Notes: generated by a model from the sequence alone, not told the origin. Positions 52,914 through 63,292 are shown, numbered from the stretch's first letter. The stretch: 64,000 bases of DNA from Dyella solisilvae (GCF_003351225.1 NZ_QQSY01000001.1:1400824-1464823), one strand, 5' to 3'. Program-made: numbers and translations.

Positions 52914-54311
52914 TCAGTGGATCGCCGGGAACGCCGGCTCCACGTCCAGCGTCGCCGCGCAGATCGAAGCCAGCTCGAGCAGGCGCAGATCCGAACCACG
53001 CGCGCCGACCAGTTGCAGCCCGATGGGCATGCCGTCGGGCAAGTAGCCCATGGGAATGCTCACCGCCGGGCAGCCTGCGAGGCTGGCGAAGCTGGTCAGG
53101 TCGCCCTGCGAGTCGGGCACCGGGCCATCCAGCGGGAAGGCGCCTTGCGGCGTGGTGGGCAACACCAGCACGTCGATCTGCGCAAACAAGCGGCGCATCT
53201 TCAGGGTGGCCACGTCCAGCACGCGGTCGGCGGCGGCATAGTCCGCGGCGCTCTTGCCTGCCGCGTAGCTGAGCAGCCTGCGGAAACCCTCGGACACGCG
53301 ATGCTCGGTGTTGGCCAGATCCGGCGCGTACGTGGCCAGCATCTCCGCTTCCATCAAGAGCAGGCCGGCGCGGCGGGTGCGCGCGAAATCCCAGTCCGAA
53401 AAATCCACCGTGCGCCGTTCGCCAAGCTCGTGCGGCCATTTGGCCAGGGCGGCTTCGAACACGGCGCTCACCTCGGGTTTGACACCAACGTCTTCCAGGC
53501 TCGGCAGGAAGCCGGCGCGCAGGCGACCCGGTTCCCAGTCCGGCGGCGCCAGCGCGACGCGGCGACGTCGCGAACGCGGATCGTCGGCGTCATAGCCGGC
53601 CAACACCTGCAGCAGCACCGTGAGATCGTCCGCGCTGCGCGCCAGCAGGCCCACCGTGTCCAGCCGCCGCGCCGCCGGCAACATGCCACGCGTGGAGATC
53701 TCGCCGTGGGTCGGCTTCAGCGCATAGACGCCGCAGTAGCTGGCCGGAATGCGGATCGAGCCCAGGCTGTCCGAGCCCACCGCGGCCACCGCCAACCCCG
53801 CCGCCACCGCCGCCGCCGCGCCACCGGACGAACCGCCCGCGGTGTAGCCATGGCGGTGCGGATTGTGGGTGGCGCCGTGGTGCGGATTGTCGGTGACCGC
53901 GCCCAGCGCGCCCTCGTCCATGTTGGTCTTGCCCACCAGCAGGGCCCCCGAAGCACGCAGGCGCGTCACCACATGGGCATCTTCGGCGACCGGCCGGCGA
54001 CGCCCGAGCAGGCCGGCGCCCGTCGGCCAGCCGGCCACGTCGAAATTGTCCTTGATCGCCACCGGAATACCGTCGAGCCGGCCGATGACGCCATCGCGTC
54101 GGCGATGCTCCGCCGCCAGCGATTGCTCCTGGAGCAGGGCCGAACTCAGGCCCACGTAGGCGTTGAGCGTCGGATTGAAGCGCTCGATCGCCTCCTCGTA
54201 GACCTCGGCCAGCCCCTGGGGGCGTACCCGCTCCACCGCCAGCCAGTGCAGCAGCTGGCACATGGTGGCCCGGCGCAGGTCAAGGTCACTGATCAGTGGC
54301 TGCAGGTTCAT
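52914..54311 (-). CDS. Amidase signature family protein
   Basis: 465 residues. The Ser-cisSer-Lys triad regions are IPVAIKDNFDVAG (Lys), YTAGGSSGGAAAAVAAG and VGSDSLGSIRIPASYCGVYALKPT. The second Gly-rich loop reads SDSLGS instead of the more frequent SDTGGS, a mild change. Not GatA, because GatA contexts and its C-terminal motifs are absent. Likely a general amide hydrolase, substrate unknown. The ATG at 54311 was preferred over an upstream extension. Confidence 0.88.
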   Translation of the reverse strand: MNLQPLISDLDLRRATMCQLLHWLAVERVRPQGLAEVYEEAIERFNPTLNAYVGLSSALLQEQSLAAEHRRRDGVIGRLDGIPVAIKDNFDVAGWPTGAGLLGRRRPVAEDAHVVTRLRASGALLVGKTNMDEGALGAVTDNPHHGATHNPHRHGYTAGGSSGGAAAAVAAGLAVAAVGSDSLGSIRIPASYCGVYALKPTHGEISTRGMLPAARRLDTVGLLARSADDLTVLLQVLAGYDADDPRSRRRRVALAPPDWEPGRLRAGFLPSLEDVGVKPEVSAVFEAALAKWPHELGERRTVDFSDWDFARTRRAGLLLMEAEMLATYAPDLANTEHRVSEGFRRLLSYAAGKSAADYAAADRVLDVATLKMRRLFAQIDVLVLPTTPQGAFPLDGPVPDSQGDLTSFASLAGCPAVSIPMGYLPDGMPIGLQLVGARGSDLRLLELASICAATLDVEPAFPAIH

Positions 54312-54477
54312 GGGTTCATCCCTGGGACACTCGAGGAGGATTATCGCTACCGAGGATGAAAGGATTGCAAGGACGGACGCCGTTGCCGCGTACCGCCCGA
54401 ACCCGGACAATGCAGCTTTGCCCGTTCCATACGTGAGGGAACGGAACCGTGCCGCCCCAAATCAGCTGGAGTCCGCC

Positions 54478-56082
54478 GTGAGCGACCGCGAAATCATGGA
54501 ATACGACGTCGTCGTCGTTGGCGCAGGCCCCTCCGGCCTTTCCTTTGCCATCCGCCTGAAGCAGCTCAAGCCGGACCTGAGCGTGTGCGTGATCGAGAAG
54601 GCCTCCACCATCGGCGCCCAGATCCTCTCCGGCGCGGTGATCGAGCCGCAGCCGCTGGATGCCCTGCTGCCAGGTTGGCGCGACAATCCGCCGCCGATCT
54701 GCGTGCCGGCCACCGAGGACGAATTCTGGCTGCTCAGCAAGACCGGCAGCCGCAAGCTGCCGGTGCCGCCGGGGATGAACAACCACGGCAACGTCATCGT
54801 GTCGCTGGGCGCGATGTGCGCGTGGCTGGCGCCGCAGGCCGAGGCCCTGGGCGTGGACGTGTTCCCGGGCTTCGCCGCCGCCGACACCGTTTTCAACGAA
54901 GACGGCTCGGTCGCCGGCGTGCGCATCGGCGACATGGGCGTGGCCAAGGACGGTTCTCACAAGCCGGGCTACACCCAGGGCATCGACATCAAGGCAAAGG
55001 TCACTGTGCTGGCCGAGGGCGCGCGCGGCAGCCTCACCAAGCAGCTGATCAAGCGCTTTGCGCTGGACAAGGACAGCGATCCGCAGGGCTACTCGATCGG
55101 CATCAAGGAGCTGTGGCAGGTGCCGGCGGGCCGCGTGCAGCCCGGCAAGATCGTGCACACCTTCGGCTGGCCGGCCGACAGCCACACCTACGGCGGCAGC
55201 TTCCTCTACCACCTGGACAAGGACCGCATCGCGCTCGGCTACGTCAGCGGCCTGGATTACAGCGATCCGAACTACCAGCCGTGGGAAGCCTTCCAGCAGT
55301 GGAAGAACCACCCGTCGGTGAAGTCGCTGCTGGAAGGCGGCACGATCCTCTCCGCTGGCGCCCGCGCCATCGTCACGGGCGGCTATCAGTCGCTGCCGAA
55401 GGTGGAGATGCCTGGCGCGCTGCTGATCGGCGATACCGCCGGCCTGCTCAACGTGCCCAAGATCAAGGGCACTCACCAGGCCATCAAGAGCGGCATGCTC
55501 GCCGCCGAACACCTGGCCGCCAACGACCTCAACCCGGCCGGCTTCGACGCCAGGCTGCGCGGTTCGGACGTGATGGCCGAGCTCAAGAAGGTCCGCAACG
55601 TCAAACCCGGCTTCAAGAAGGGTCTGTGGTTCGGCATGTTCAACGCCGCCTGGGAAACCGTCACCGGCGGCGCCTCCCCGTGGACGCTCAAGAACAAGCC
55701 GGACTGGTCGTCCCTGCAGAAGCTGGGACAGTACGAAGCGCCCAAGCGCGACTACGTGCAACCGCGCGAACTGCCGCCGCGCGACCGCCTGGCGGCCGTG
55801 TACTTCGCCGCCACCGAGCACGACGAGGACCAGCCCATCCACCTGCAGGTGGCCGACACCAACGTGTGCGTCACCAAGTGCAGCGTCGAGTTCGGCAACC
55901 CCTGCACCCGCTTCTGCCCCGCCAACGTCTACGAAATCGTGGAAGACGAGGCCGGCAAACGCCTGCAGATCAACGCCGCCAACTGCGTGCACTGCAAGAC
56001 CTGCGACATCAAGGACCCGTACCAGATCATCAATTGGGTGACGCCGGAGGGTGGGTCGGGGCCGAATTATCAGAACCTGTGA
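54478..56082 (+). CDS. Electron transfer flavoprotein-ubiquinone oxidoreductase
   Basis: 534 residues. FAD fold YDVVVVGAGPSGLSFAIRLKQ at the N-terminus, ubiquinone-binding region in the middle (GGYQSLPKVEMPGALLIGDTAGLLN is diagnostic) and the C-terminal 4Fe-4S cluster motif: CSVEFGNPCTRFCPANVYE then NCVHCKTCDIKDP. Passes electrons from ETF to the quinone pool at the inner membrane. GTG start at 54478 follows GGAG. The partner genes etfBA lie 5.3 kb downstream, separated by glycan genes. Confidence 0.96.
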   Translation: MSDREIMEYDVVVVGAGPSGLSFAIRLKQLKPDLSVCVIEKASTIGAQILSGAVIEPQPLDALLPGWRDNPPPICVPATEDEFWLLSKTGSRKLPVPPGMNNHGNVIVSLGAMCAWLAPQAEALGVDVFPGFAAADTVFNEDGSVAGVRIGDMGVAKDGSHKPGYTQGIDIKAKVTVLAEGARGSLTKQLIKRFALDKDSDPQGYSIGIKELWQVPAGRVQPGKIVHTFGWPADSHTYGGSFLYHLDKDRIALGYVSGLDYSDPNYQPWEAFQQWKNHPSVKSLLEGGTILSAGARAIVTGGYQSLPKVEMPGALLIGDTAGLLNVPKIKGTHQAIKSGMLAAEHLAANDLNPAGFDARLRGSDVMAELKKVRNVKPGFKKGLWFGMFNAAWETVTGGASPWTLKNKPDWSSLQKLGQYEAPKRDYVQPRELPPRDRLAAVYFAATEHDEDQPIHLQVADTNVCVTKCSVEFGNPCTRFCPANVYEIVEDEAGKRLQINAANCVHCKTCDIKDPYQIINWVTPEGGSGPNYQNL

Positions 56083-56163
56083 TGCGAGGATAGTGCGCTG
56101 TCCGCTCGACTGACTTGGCGATTCAAGCGCCTGAATTACACGCTGCAACGGATCCGTGGCAGC

Positions 56164-58179
56164 GTGGCGTTGCGCGGCTGGCGCGGCACGCTGGCGCGCG
56201 TCAGGCAGGAGTTTGCACGGCGTCCCGCTCTGGACGATACGTTGCCAATGGGCCCAGTGGATGTGCCTTTCGAGCCCTTTGCGTTGCCGACTTCTGGGCA
56301 ACCATGCGTATCCGTCGTCATACCGACCTATGGCAAGCTGGAATACACGCTGGCGTGCCTGCGCTCGTTGCTGAGGCATCGCCCTGACACTTCGTTCGAA
56401 GTCGTCGTGGTCGACGATGCCTCGCCGGAAGACCCCAGCCCGATGCTCGCGCAAATCGCGGGCGTACGCCTGATTCGAAACGCTGCAAATCTCGGCTTTA
56501 TCGGGAGTTGCAACGCCGGAGCGTCGGTTGCGTTGGGTGAGTTCGTGCTGTTTCTCAACAACGACACCCAGGTGACCCCCAACTGGCTGGATGGTTTGCT
56601 GAAATGTTTCAGCGAACACGCCGACTGCGGAATTGCCGGAAGCCGACTGATCTATCCGGATGGCCGATTGCAGGAGGCCGGTGGACTGATCTTCGCGGAT
56701 GGGAGCTGCTGGAACTGCGGCCGGTTCGAACAGCGCGACGCTCCCTCCTGGCAATACCGCCGGGAGGTCGACTATGTCAGCGGCGCTTCCCTGTTGATCC
56801 GCCGCACGACATTCGAGCAAGTTGGCGGCTTCGACAGCCGCTACATGCCCGCGTATTACGAAGACGCGGACTTGGCCTTCGCGGTCCGGCAACTCGGCCT
56901 CAAGGTCTACTACGAGCCCAGCAGTACTGTCATCCATTTCGAAGGGATCAGCGCCGGCGTTGACTTGACGACGGGCATGAAGCGCCATCAGGTTACCAAC
57001 CAACCGAAGTTTGTGTCCAAGTGGTCAGAGGTACTGGGCGGCCAGCCACCGGCCGGCTCTCCGCTGGGGGAGGCTTTGCGCTGGCATCGCAAGGGGCGCG
57101 TATTGGTTGTCGACAGCATGACGCCCGACCCCTCGCGCGATTCCGGCTCGCTTCGCCTCACCGCCATCCTCAAGCTCCTGGATGAGTCCGGCTGGTCCAC
57201 CAGCTTCCTACCTGACGACGGGCGCGCCAGCGAGACCGAAGTACGCGCGCTCGGCTCCCTTGGCATCGAGGTCCTGCGCCAGCCGTGGGTCGACAATGCC
57301 CCTCAGTGGTTACGTGAGCACGGGACGAGCCTGCATGCGGTCATGCTCTGTCGGCACACGGTGGCGGGCCAATACGCGACTCTCGTGCGCAAGTATGCAC
57401 CGCATGCTCGCCTGCTGTTCGACACCGTCGACCTGCATTATCTGCGCGAGCAACGAGCCGCGGAGATCAGCGGCAGTCATGCCATGGCCAGGCAAGCGCT
57501 AGCCTCGCGCAAGAGCGAGCTGACCATGATCGAGAATGCCGATGTGACGTTTGTGGTGAGCCCGCATGAACAGGAGATGCTTGCGCGCGAGCTGCCTCGG
57601 GCAAGGGTCGAGCTGCTGACCAACATCCATGAGGTGCACGGCTGCGGCCAGCCCCACGGCCAGCGGAAAGACCTGGTGTTCATTGGCGGATTTGGCCATC
57701 CGCCGAACTCGGATGCCGTCCATTGGATTGCCAGCGAGCTTCTGCCCGCCATCAGGGCCATTGATTCCCACGTGCTGGTACACGTCCTGGGTGATGTGCC
57801 GAACGACGTACGCGCTGCGCTGAAGCAACCCGGTTTGGAACTGCATGGCAGGGTTGCGGACCTGGCGCCGTGGCTCGATGGTGCACTTGCTTCTTTGGCC
57901 CCGCTTCGCTTCGGCGCCGGCGTCAAGGGCAAGATCAACATGGCAATGAGCTTCGGCCTGCCCGTCATTGCCACACCAACCGCCGTGGAAGGCATGCGAC
58001 TGCAGGATGGCCACGATGTGCTCGTCGCCGAGGACGCGACCGGATTCGTCCGCGCCTATGAGCGACTGCGCCACGACCAGGCGCTTTGGGCCAAGCTGTC
58101 GCAACACGGCCTGGATAACATTCGAGCCCACTTTTCTGCCAAGGCGGCCGCACAGACGCTGCGTCTCGTGTTGGAATGA
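56164..58179 (+). CDS. Two-domain glycosyltransferase (GT2 plus GT4-like)
   Basis: 671 residues. GT2 domain (about 48-270): CVSVVIPTYGKLEYTLACLRSLL, VVVDDASPED, LFLNNDTQVTPNWLD and YYEDADLAFAVRQLG. C-terminal GT-B/GT4-like domain (about 310-670): DLVFIGGFGHPPNSDAVHW and FGAGVKGKINMAMSFGLPVIATPTAVEGM, the nucleotide-sugar binding half. Likely adds sugars to O-antigen or another surface polymer. The only common start is a GTG at 56164 with weak ribosome site; the frame is open to 56083 and the upstream residues look conserved (KRLNYTLQRIRGSVALRGW), so a CTG start near 56098 is possible. GC content appears lower than in neighbours. Confidence 0.88.
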   Translation: MALRGWRGTLARVRQEFARRPALDDTLPMGPVDVPFEPFALPTSGQPCVSVVIPTYGKLEYTLACLRSLLRHRPDTSFEVVVVDDASPEDPSPMLAQIAGVRLIRNAANLGFIGSCNAGASVALGEFVLFLNNDTQVTPNWLDGLLKCFSEHADCGIAGSRLIYPDGRLQEAGGLIFADGSCWNCGRFEQRDAPSWQYRREVDYVSGASLLIRRTTFEQVGGFDSRYMPAYYEDADLAFAVRQLGLKVYYEPSSTVIHFEGISAGVDLTTGMKRHQVTNQPKFVSKWSEVLGGQPPAGSPLGEALRWHRKGRVLVVDSMTPDPSRDSGSLRLTAILKLLDESGWSTSFLPDDGRASETEVRALGSLGIEVLRQPWVDNAPQWLREHGTSLHAVMLCRHTVAGQYATLVRKYAPHARLLFDTVDLHYLREQRAAEISGSHAMARQALASRKSELTMIENADVTFVVSPHEQEMLARELPRARVELLTNIHEVHGCGQPHGQRKDLVFIGGFGHPPNSDAVHWIASELLPAIRAIDSHVLVHVLGDVPNDVRAALKQPGLELHGRVADLAPWLDGALASLAPLRFGAGVKGKINMAMSFGLPVIATPTAVEGMRLQDGHDVLVAEDATGFVRAYERLRHDQALWAKLSQHGLDNIRAHFSAKAAAQTLRLVLE

Positions 58180-58203
58180 CGGCGCCCGGCCCCTGAGACG
58201 TTT

Positions 58204-60228
58204 ATGCCATTGACTCAACAAGCCAAGCGCCACCTGTTCCGGCTGCTGCGCGCGGGTTTCCGGCTTGCTCCGCTGCCCACCGCGACACGCGACCGGCTGC
58301 GCCAGCGCTTCATCGAGCGCCATAGCGACCTAATCCCGCAGGGCCCGGCAGGAAAGCTGCCTCACGCGCCGAACAAGCTGCACCGGGCGATGCGCCACAC
58401 CGGAGGACGTGCGATTGGCTATGCCCCCTATCGCGCGCCGGGGGCTCCTCCGGATACCGATGTCAAGATCATCGCGTTCTACCTTCCGCAATTCCACGCC
58501 ATCCCGGAGAACGACGCCTGGTGGGGCGCCGGCTTCACCGAGTGGAACAATGTGACGCGAGCGCTGCCCCAGTTCGAAGGTCATGAGCAACCCCGACTGC
58601 CTGGCGAGCTTGGCTTCTACGACCTTCGGCAGCCGGAAGTGATGCGCCGGCAAATGCAGCTGGCCAGGGAATACGGCGTGGCGGCGTTCTGTACGTACTT
58701 CTATTGGTTCGCTGGCAAGACCCTGCTGGAGGCACCTCTGCGCCGATGGCTCGATGATCCGGGCCTGTCGCTTCCGATCTGCCTGTGCTGGGCCAATGAA
58801 AACTGGTCGCGTCGCTGGGATGGGCGAGGCGACGATATCTTGATCGGGCAAGAGCATGGAGACGCCGACAACGTTGCGTTCATTGCGCACGTGTCATCCT
58901 ATCTGAAGGATCCGCGCTACCTTCGCGTCGACGGCAAGCCGCTGCTATTGGTGTATCGACCGGGTCTACTGCCCAGCCCAAAGGCCACAGCACAGCGTTG
59001 GCGCGAGTGGTGCATCGAGCATGACGTGGGCGAGATCCATCTTGCCTACGTGCAGAGTTTCGACCGCATCGACCCGCGGAGCATCGGCTTCGACTCCGCC
59101 GTGGAGTTCCCGCCGAACAACACGTCACTCAGTCCCATCACGGCCGCGCAGCAACTCATCAACCCCGGCTTCCAAGGCGAAGTGCTGGACTGGCGAGAGC
59201 TTGCGCACGCGGCCGAAGCCGCCGCGGATCCTGCGTATCCGTGTTTTCCGGGCGTCAATCCCGGATGGGACAACGAGCCCCGCCGCAGCGGCCGCGGTCG
59301 CGTGTTCGTGCATTCCTCACCACGCCGTTACCAGCAATGGCTGCAGCACGCCATAAAGGCAGCGAGGCGACAACAACCGTCCTGCCCCATGGTCTTCGTC
59401 AACGCTTGGAATGAATGGGCCGAAGGTGCCGTACTGGAGCCCGATACCCGGCTAGGTTATGCGTGGCTGGAGGCGACGCGACGCGCGGTCGCGCCTATCG
59501 ACACAGCGGCGACTGCCCCCGATTCCCCACCGTGCGTAGTGATCCACGTCTGGCATGTCGACCTGCTCGACGAACTCGTTCAAGCGCTGCGCGCCAGCTT
59601 GCTCCAGTGGCGCATCGTACTTACAACGACGCATGAGCGCGCCGGCGAAGTGGGAGAGCGTGCGAAGAAGCTTGGCCTGAGTGCTGAAATCGAGGTGTAC
59701 GAAGATAATGGCCGCGACGTATTGCCGTTCCTGCAAGTCGCCAACCGTCTCTATGACGAAGGCGCTCGCCTTGTGCTCAAGATCCACACCAAGGGGCGGA
59801 CGCACCGACAGGATGGCGCGCGCTGGAGCGTGGAGCTCGTCGACAAGCTGCTCTCGCCCGAGCGCGCCCCGGCAATACTGGCCGCGTTCCACCGATTGCC
59901 TGAACTCGGCATGGTGGCAGCCGATGGGCATTTGCAGCCGCTGAATCGCCACTTGGACGTGAACCGAGTCAACGTGGAGTATCTGTGCCGTCGCTTAGGC
60001 ATCGAGCAGCCACCATCCGAGAGTGATTGCTACACGGCCGGATCGATGTTCTGGATCCGTCTCGATGCGATGCGCCCGCTGCTGGACGCGCACTTGGGCC
60101 TTTGGGAGTTCGAGGCTGAAGCCGGCCCGGCTGACGGGACCCTTTCGGTCGCAATCGAGCGCGTGTTCTGCCTGGCGGCCACTTATCAAGGCTTTTCGAC
60201 TGCCGAAGCTTTAGCCGTCTGCCAATAA
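58204..60228 (+). CDS. WbsX-like plus RgpF-like polysaccharide biosynthesis protein
   Basis: 674 residues. WbsX/GH99-like domain (about 86-420): IIAFYLPQFHAIPENDAWWG, GFTEWNNVTRALP, CLCWANENWSRRWDG and FVNAWNEWAEGAVLEPD. The second domain (about 430-670) resembles rhamnan synthesis protein F: YEDNGRDVLPFLQVANRL, LKIHTKGRTHRQDG and the Ser-rich TAGSMFWIR. Both are associated with O-antigen clusters, the catalytic role unproven. Follows the glycosyltransferase by 24 bases, so they are co-transcribed. Confidence 0.88.
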   Translation: MPLTQQAKRHLFRLLRAGFRLAPLPTATRDRLRQRFIERHSDLIPQGPAGKLPHAPNKLHRAMRHTGGRAIGYAPYRAPGAPPDTDVKIIAFYLPQFHAIPENDAWWGAGFTEWNNVTRALPQFEGHEQPRLPGELGFYDLRQPEVMRRQMQLAREYGVAAFCTYFYWFAGKTLLEAPLRRWLDDPGLSLPICLCWANENWSRRWDGRGDDILIGQEHGDADNVAFIAHVSSYLKDPRYLRVDGKPLLLVYRPGLLPSPKATAQRWREWCIEHDVGEIHLAYVQSFDRIDPRSIGFDSAVEFPPNNTSLSPITAAQQLINPGFQGEVLDWRELAHAAEAAADPAYPCFPGVNPGWDNEPRRSGRGRVFVHSSPRRYQQWLQHAIKAARRQQPSCPMVFVNAWNEWAEGAVLEPDTRLGYAWLEATRRAVAPIDTAATAPDSPPCVVIHVWHVDLLDELVQALRASLLQWRIVLTTTHERAGEVGERAKKLGLSAEIEVYEDNGRDVLPFLQVANRLYDEGARLVLKIHTKGRTHRQDGARWSVELVDKLLSPERAPAILAAFHRLPELGMVAADGHLQPLNRHLDVNRVNVEYLCRRLGIEQPPSESDCYTAGSMFWIRLDAMRPLLDAHLGLWEFEAEAGPADGTLSVAIERVFCLAATYQGFSTAEALAVCQ

Positions 60229-60278
60229 GCTTCTTCTGCAACGACCGCCGCGCCTACAACAAAATCACCAGGCCTTGG

Positions 60279-61253
60279 TCAGTAGCGCGGTGCCTGGTGC
60301 CAGCGCCAGGCCGTCTCGATAATCTCGCCGATATCGGTGAACCTGGGGCGCCAACCCAGGACACGTTGAGCCTTGTCGCTGGAGGCCACCAGCACCGCTG
60401 GATCTCCCGGACGGCGATTGCCTTGGGCGTAACTGATGGAACGGCCAGTAACGTGACGCGCCGCCTCGATCACTTCAAGCACGGTGAACCCCTGGCCGTT
60501 GCCCAAGTTGAACAGGTGCGCCCCCTCGTACGACTCCATATGCTGCAGCGCCAGCAGATGGGCCGAGGCCAGGTCATTGACGTGGACATAGTCGCGGACA
60601 CAGGTGCCATCGCGCGTCGGATAGTCCAATCCAAATACCTTCAGCCCCGCTTCCTGGCCCAGCGCCGCACGCAGGACATTGGGTATCAGGTGCGTTTCTG
60701 GCTGGTGGGACTCACCGATCCTTCCCTCAGGGTGGGCTCCTGCGGCATTGAAGTATCGGAGCGCAGTGGAGCGCAGCCCATAGGCGCTGGCCGCATCAGC
60801 CAGGATGCGTTCGACCATCAGCTTGCTGGCCCCATAGGGATTGATCGGGCGGGTCGGATGATCCTCGGCGATCAAAGTGGTTTCGGGATGGCCGAATACG
60901 GCCGCCGTCGATGAAAAAACCAGTTTGGAAACGCCAGCCTCACGCATCGCCTGCAGAAGATTCAGCGTCCCCGCCACATTGTTCTCGTAATAGGCGTAAG
61001 GCTGGCTTACGGACTCCCCAACCAAAGAGCGTGCGCAGAAATGGATGACACCGTCAAAACTGTGCCTGGAGAAGACAGCCTTGAGGGAGGACGGGACCAG
61101 CAGGTCCGCCACCTCCAGCTGCCGTTCGTCCACAGCCTCTCGGTGTCCAGTGGAAAGGTTGTCGAGCACGATAACTTCATGCCCACGCCCCCCGAGGTAC
61201 CGAACCATGTGCGAACCGATATAGCCTGCTCCGCCACAAACGAGAATCTTCAC
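60279..61253 (-). CDS. galE: UDP-glucose 4-epimerase
   Basis: 324-residue short-chain dehydrogenase/reductase family epimerase interconverting UDP-glucose and UDP-galactose. NAD loop KILVCGGAGYIGSHMVRYL, DNLSTGHREAV, FSSTAAVFG and catalytic YGASKLMVE (Tyr-xxx-Lys) are present. GTG at 61253 gives MKILVCGG and has GGAGG seven bases upstream; ATG two codons earlier lies too close to the same GGAGG. Supplies sugar nucleotide for the glycan genes. Divergent from etfB. Confidence 0.94.
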   Translation of the reverse strand: MKILVCGGAGYIGSHMVRYLGGRGHEVIVLDNLSTGHREAVDERQLEVADLLVPSSLKAVFSRHSFDGVIHFCARSLVGESVSQPYAYYENNVAGTLNLLQAMREAGVSKLVFSSTAAVFGHPETTLIAEDHPTRPINPYGASKLMVERILADAASAYGLRSTALRYFNAAGAHPEGRIGESHQPETHLIPNVLRAALGQEAGLKVFGLDYPTRDGTCVRDYVHVNDLASAHLLALQHMESYEGAHLFNLGNGQGFTVLEVIEAARHVTGRSISYAQGNRRPGDPAVLVASSDKAQRVLGWRPRFTDIGEIIETAWRWHQAPRY

Positions 61254-61387
61254 TCCCATCCTCCCTGCCACGCCTTCCGGAAGACACGACCATTCGCGCC
61301 CGCATGGTCGGCCAATCCAGTTAGAATACCGGATCCAATGTTCGTCCAGCCGGTGCGAACCGTCTGCCACCCGAGGAAATCCCGCTG

Positions 61388-62134
61388 ATGAAAATTCTGG
61401 TCGGCTACAAGCGCGTCGTGGACTACAACGTCCGCATCCAGGTGAAGCCCGATGGCACGGGCGTGGTGACCGATGGCGTGAAACTTTCCGCCAACCCCTT
61501 CGACGACATCGCGCTTGAAGAAGCGCTGCGTCTGCGCGAAAAAGGCGTGGCGGAAGAGGTCGTGGTGGTGGGGATCGGCCCGGCCGACCTCACCGCGCAT
61601 CTGCGCAACGGCCTGGCCATGGGCGCCAATCGCGCCATCCATGTCGTCACCACGGATGCCGTGCAGCCGCTCACTGCAGCCCGCGTATTCCAAAAGCTGA
61701 TCGAGAAGGAGCAGCCCGGCCTGGTCATCCTCGGCAAGCAGGCGATCGACGATGACGCCAACCAGACCGGCCAAATGCTGGCCGCGCTGTGGGATCGTCC
61801 GCAGGCCACCTTTGCCAGCAAGGTCGAGATCGCCAACGGCAAGGTCACGGTGACCCGCGAAGTCGACGCCGGCCTGGAAGTGATCGAAGCCGAATTGCCG
61901 GCCGTGATCACCACCGACCTGCGCCTCAACGAGCCGCGCTTCATCAAGCTGCCGGACATCATGAAGGCCAAGTCCAAGCCGATCGACGCCATCGAGTTCG
62001 CCTCGCTGAGTGTGGAGGCCAACGACCACCTCAAGACCACGCACTACGCCGCGCCGGCCAAGCGCAGCAAGGGCGTGATGGTGAAGGATGCGGCCGAACT
62101 GGTCGCGGCGCTGAAGCAGAAGGGCTTGCTCTAA
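61388..62134 (+). CDS. etfB: Electron transfer flavoprotein beta subunit
   Basis: 248 residues. MKILVGYKRVVDYNVRIQVKPDG, ANPFDDIALEEALRLRE and the AMP-binding LGKQAIDDDANQTGQMLAALW are diagnostic. LRLNEPRFIKLPDIMKAKSKPID is the recognition-loop region that docks on dehydrogenases. Accepts electrons from acyl-CoA dehydrogenases such as FadE (20997-23468). TAGAAT at 61323 may be its -10. Confidence 0.97.
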   Translation: MKILVGYKRVVDYNVRIQVKPDGTGVVTDGVKLSANPFDDIALEEALRLREKGVAEEVVVVGIGPADLTAHLRNGLAMGANRAIHVVTTDAVQPLTAARVFQKLIEKEQPGLVILGKQAIDDDANQTGQMLAALWDRPQATFASKVEIANGKVTVTREVDAGLEVIEAELPAVITTDLRLNEPRFIKLPDIMKAKSKPIDAIEFASLSVEANDHLKTTHYAAPAKRSKGVMVKDAAELVAALKQKGLL

Positions 62135-62155
62135 GCAGCCTCACGGAGACATGAC

Positions 62156-63100
62156 ATGAGCAAGATCCTCGTCATCGCCGAACACCTGGGCGGCAAGCTG
62201 AATTCCTCCACCGCGCGCGCCGTGAGCGCCGCCGCAGCCGTCAAGCCGGAGGCCATCGACGTGCTGGTGCTGGCCGACAAGGTCGACGCGATCGCCGCCG
62301 AGGCCGCCAGCATTGGCGGCGTGAGCCGCGTGCTGACCGTCGCCCGCGCCGAGAATGCGCATCCGCTGGCCGCCGTGCTGGCGCCGCAGATCGCCAAGGT
62401 CGCCGCCGGCTACAGCCACGTGTTCGCTCCTTCCACCACCTTCGGCAAAGATGTGCTGCCGCGTGTCGCCGCCCTGCTGGGCGTGGCCCAGGTCAGCGAC
62501 GTGATGAGCGTGGAAGGCACGCACGCCTTCAAGCGCCCGATCTACGCCGGCAACGCGATCATCACCGTCGAAGCGGACCCGAACGCCACGCTGGTAGCCA
62601 CCATCCGCACGGCCTCCTGGCCGGCCGCCGCCACGGGCGCCAGCAGTGCGCCAATCGAGGCCGTGAACGTCGACGTCGCCCTTGCCGCGCACACCCGTTT
62701 CGTCGAACTGCAGTCGGGCAAGAGCGATCGCCCCGACCTGCAGAGCGCCAACAAGGTGGTCTCCGGCGGCCGCGGCGTGGGTTCGAAGGAGAACTTCGAG
62801 GTCATCTTCAAGTTCGCCGACAAGATCGGCGCCGCCGTGGGCGCCTCGCGTGCCGCCGTCGACGCCGGTTACGTGCCGAGCGACCTCCAGGTAGGCCAGA
62901 CCGGCAAGATCATCGCCCCCGAGCTTTACATGGCGATCGGCATCTCTGGCGCCATCCAGCACCTCACCGGCATCAAGGACGCCGGCACCATCGTGGCCAT
63001 CAACAAGGATGGCGAGGCGCCGATCTTCGAGATCGCGGACATTGGCCTGGTAGGCGACCTGTTCAAGATCATTCTGGAGCTGGAACAAGCACTGGGCTGA
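62156..63100 (+). CDS. etfA: Electron transfer flavoprotein alpha subunit
   Basis: 314 residues carrying the FAD of [66 protein letters not shown] and [13 protein letters not shown] are hallmark blocks. It starts 21 bases after etfB and has GGAG before the ATG. In Xanthomonas etfA marks one border of the LPS locus. Confidence 0.97.
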   Translation: MSKILVIAEHLGGKLNSSTARAVSAAAAVKPEAIDVLVLADKVDAIAAEAASIGGVSRVLTVARAENAHPLAAVLAPQIAKVAAGYSHVFAPSTTFGKDVLPRVAALLGVAQVSDVMSVEGTHAFKRPIYAGNAIITVEADPNATLVATIRTASWPAAATGASSAPIEAVNVDVALAAHTRFVELQSGKSDRPDLQSANKVVSGGRGVGSKENFEVIFKFADKIGAAVGASRAAVDAGYVPSDLQVGQTGKIIAPELYMAIGISGAIQHLTGIKDAGTIVAINKDGEAPIFEIADIGLVGDLFKIILELEQALG

Positions 63101-63292
63101 TCCGCCCTTCCGTGGCGGCAGCGCGCTGGGCTGCCGCCCACTACCATCGCCATCGCGATGGGCACGCGCGCGCCCCGGGCTTGACTGGGCATGCAGTCAT
63201 GTTTGTCGTAGTACTATGCCCCCTTGCACTTTGTGCGCCCAAGCCGAGAGTCCCAGTCAAGGACGCCGGCCCGGGTCGAATTTAGGGGCGTT

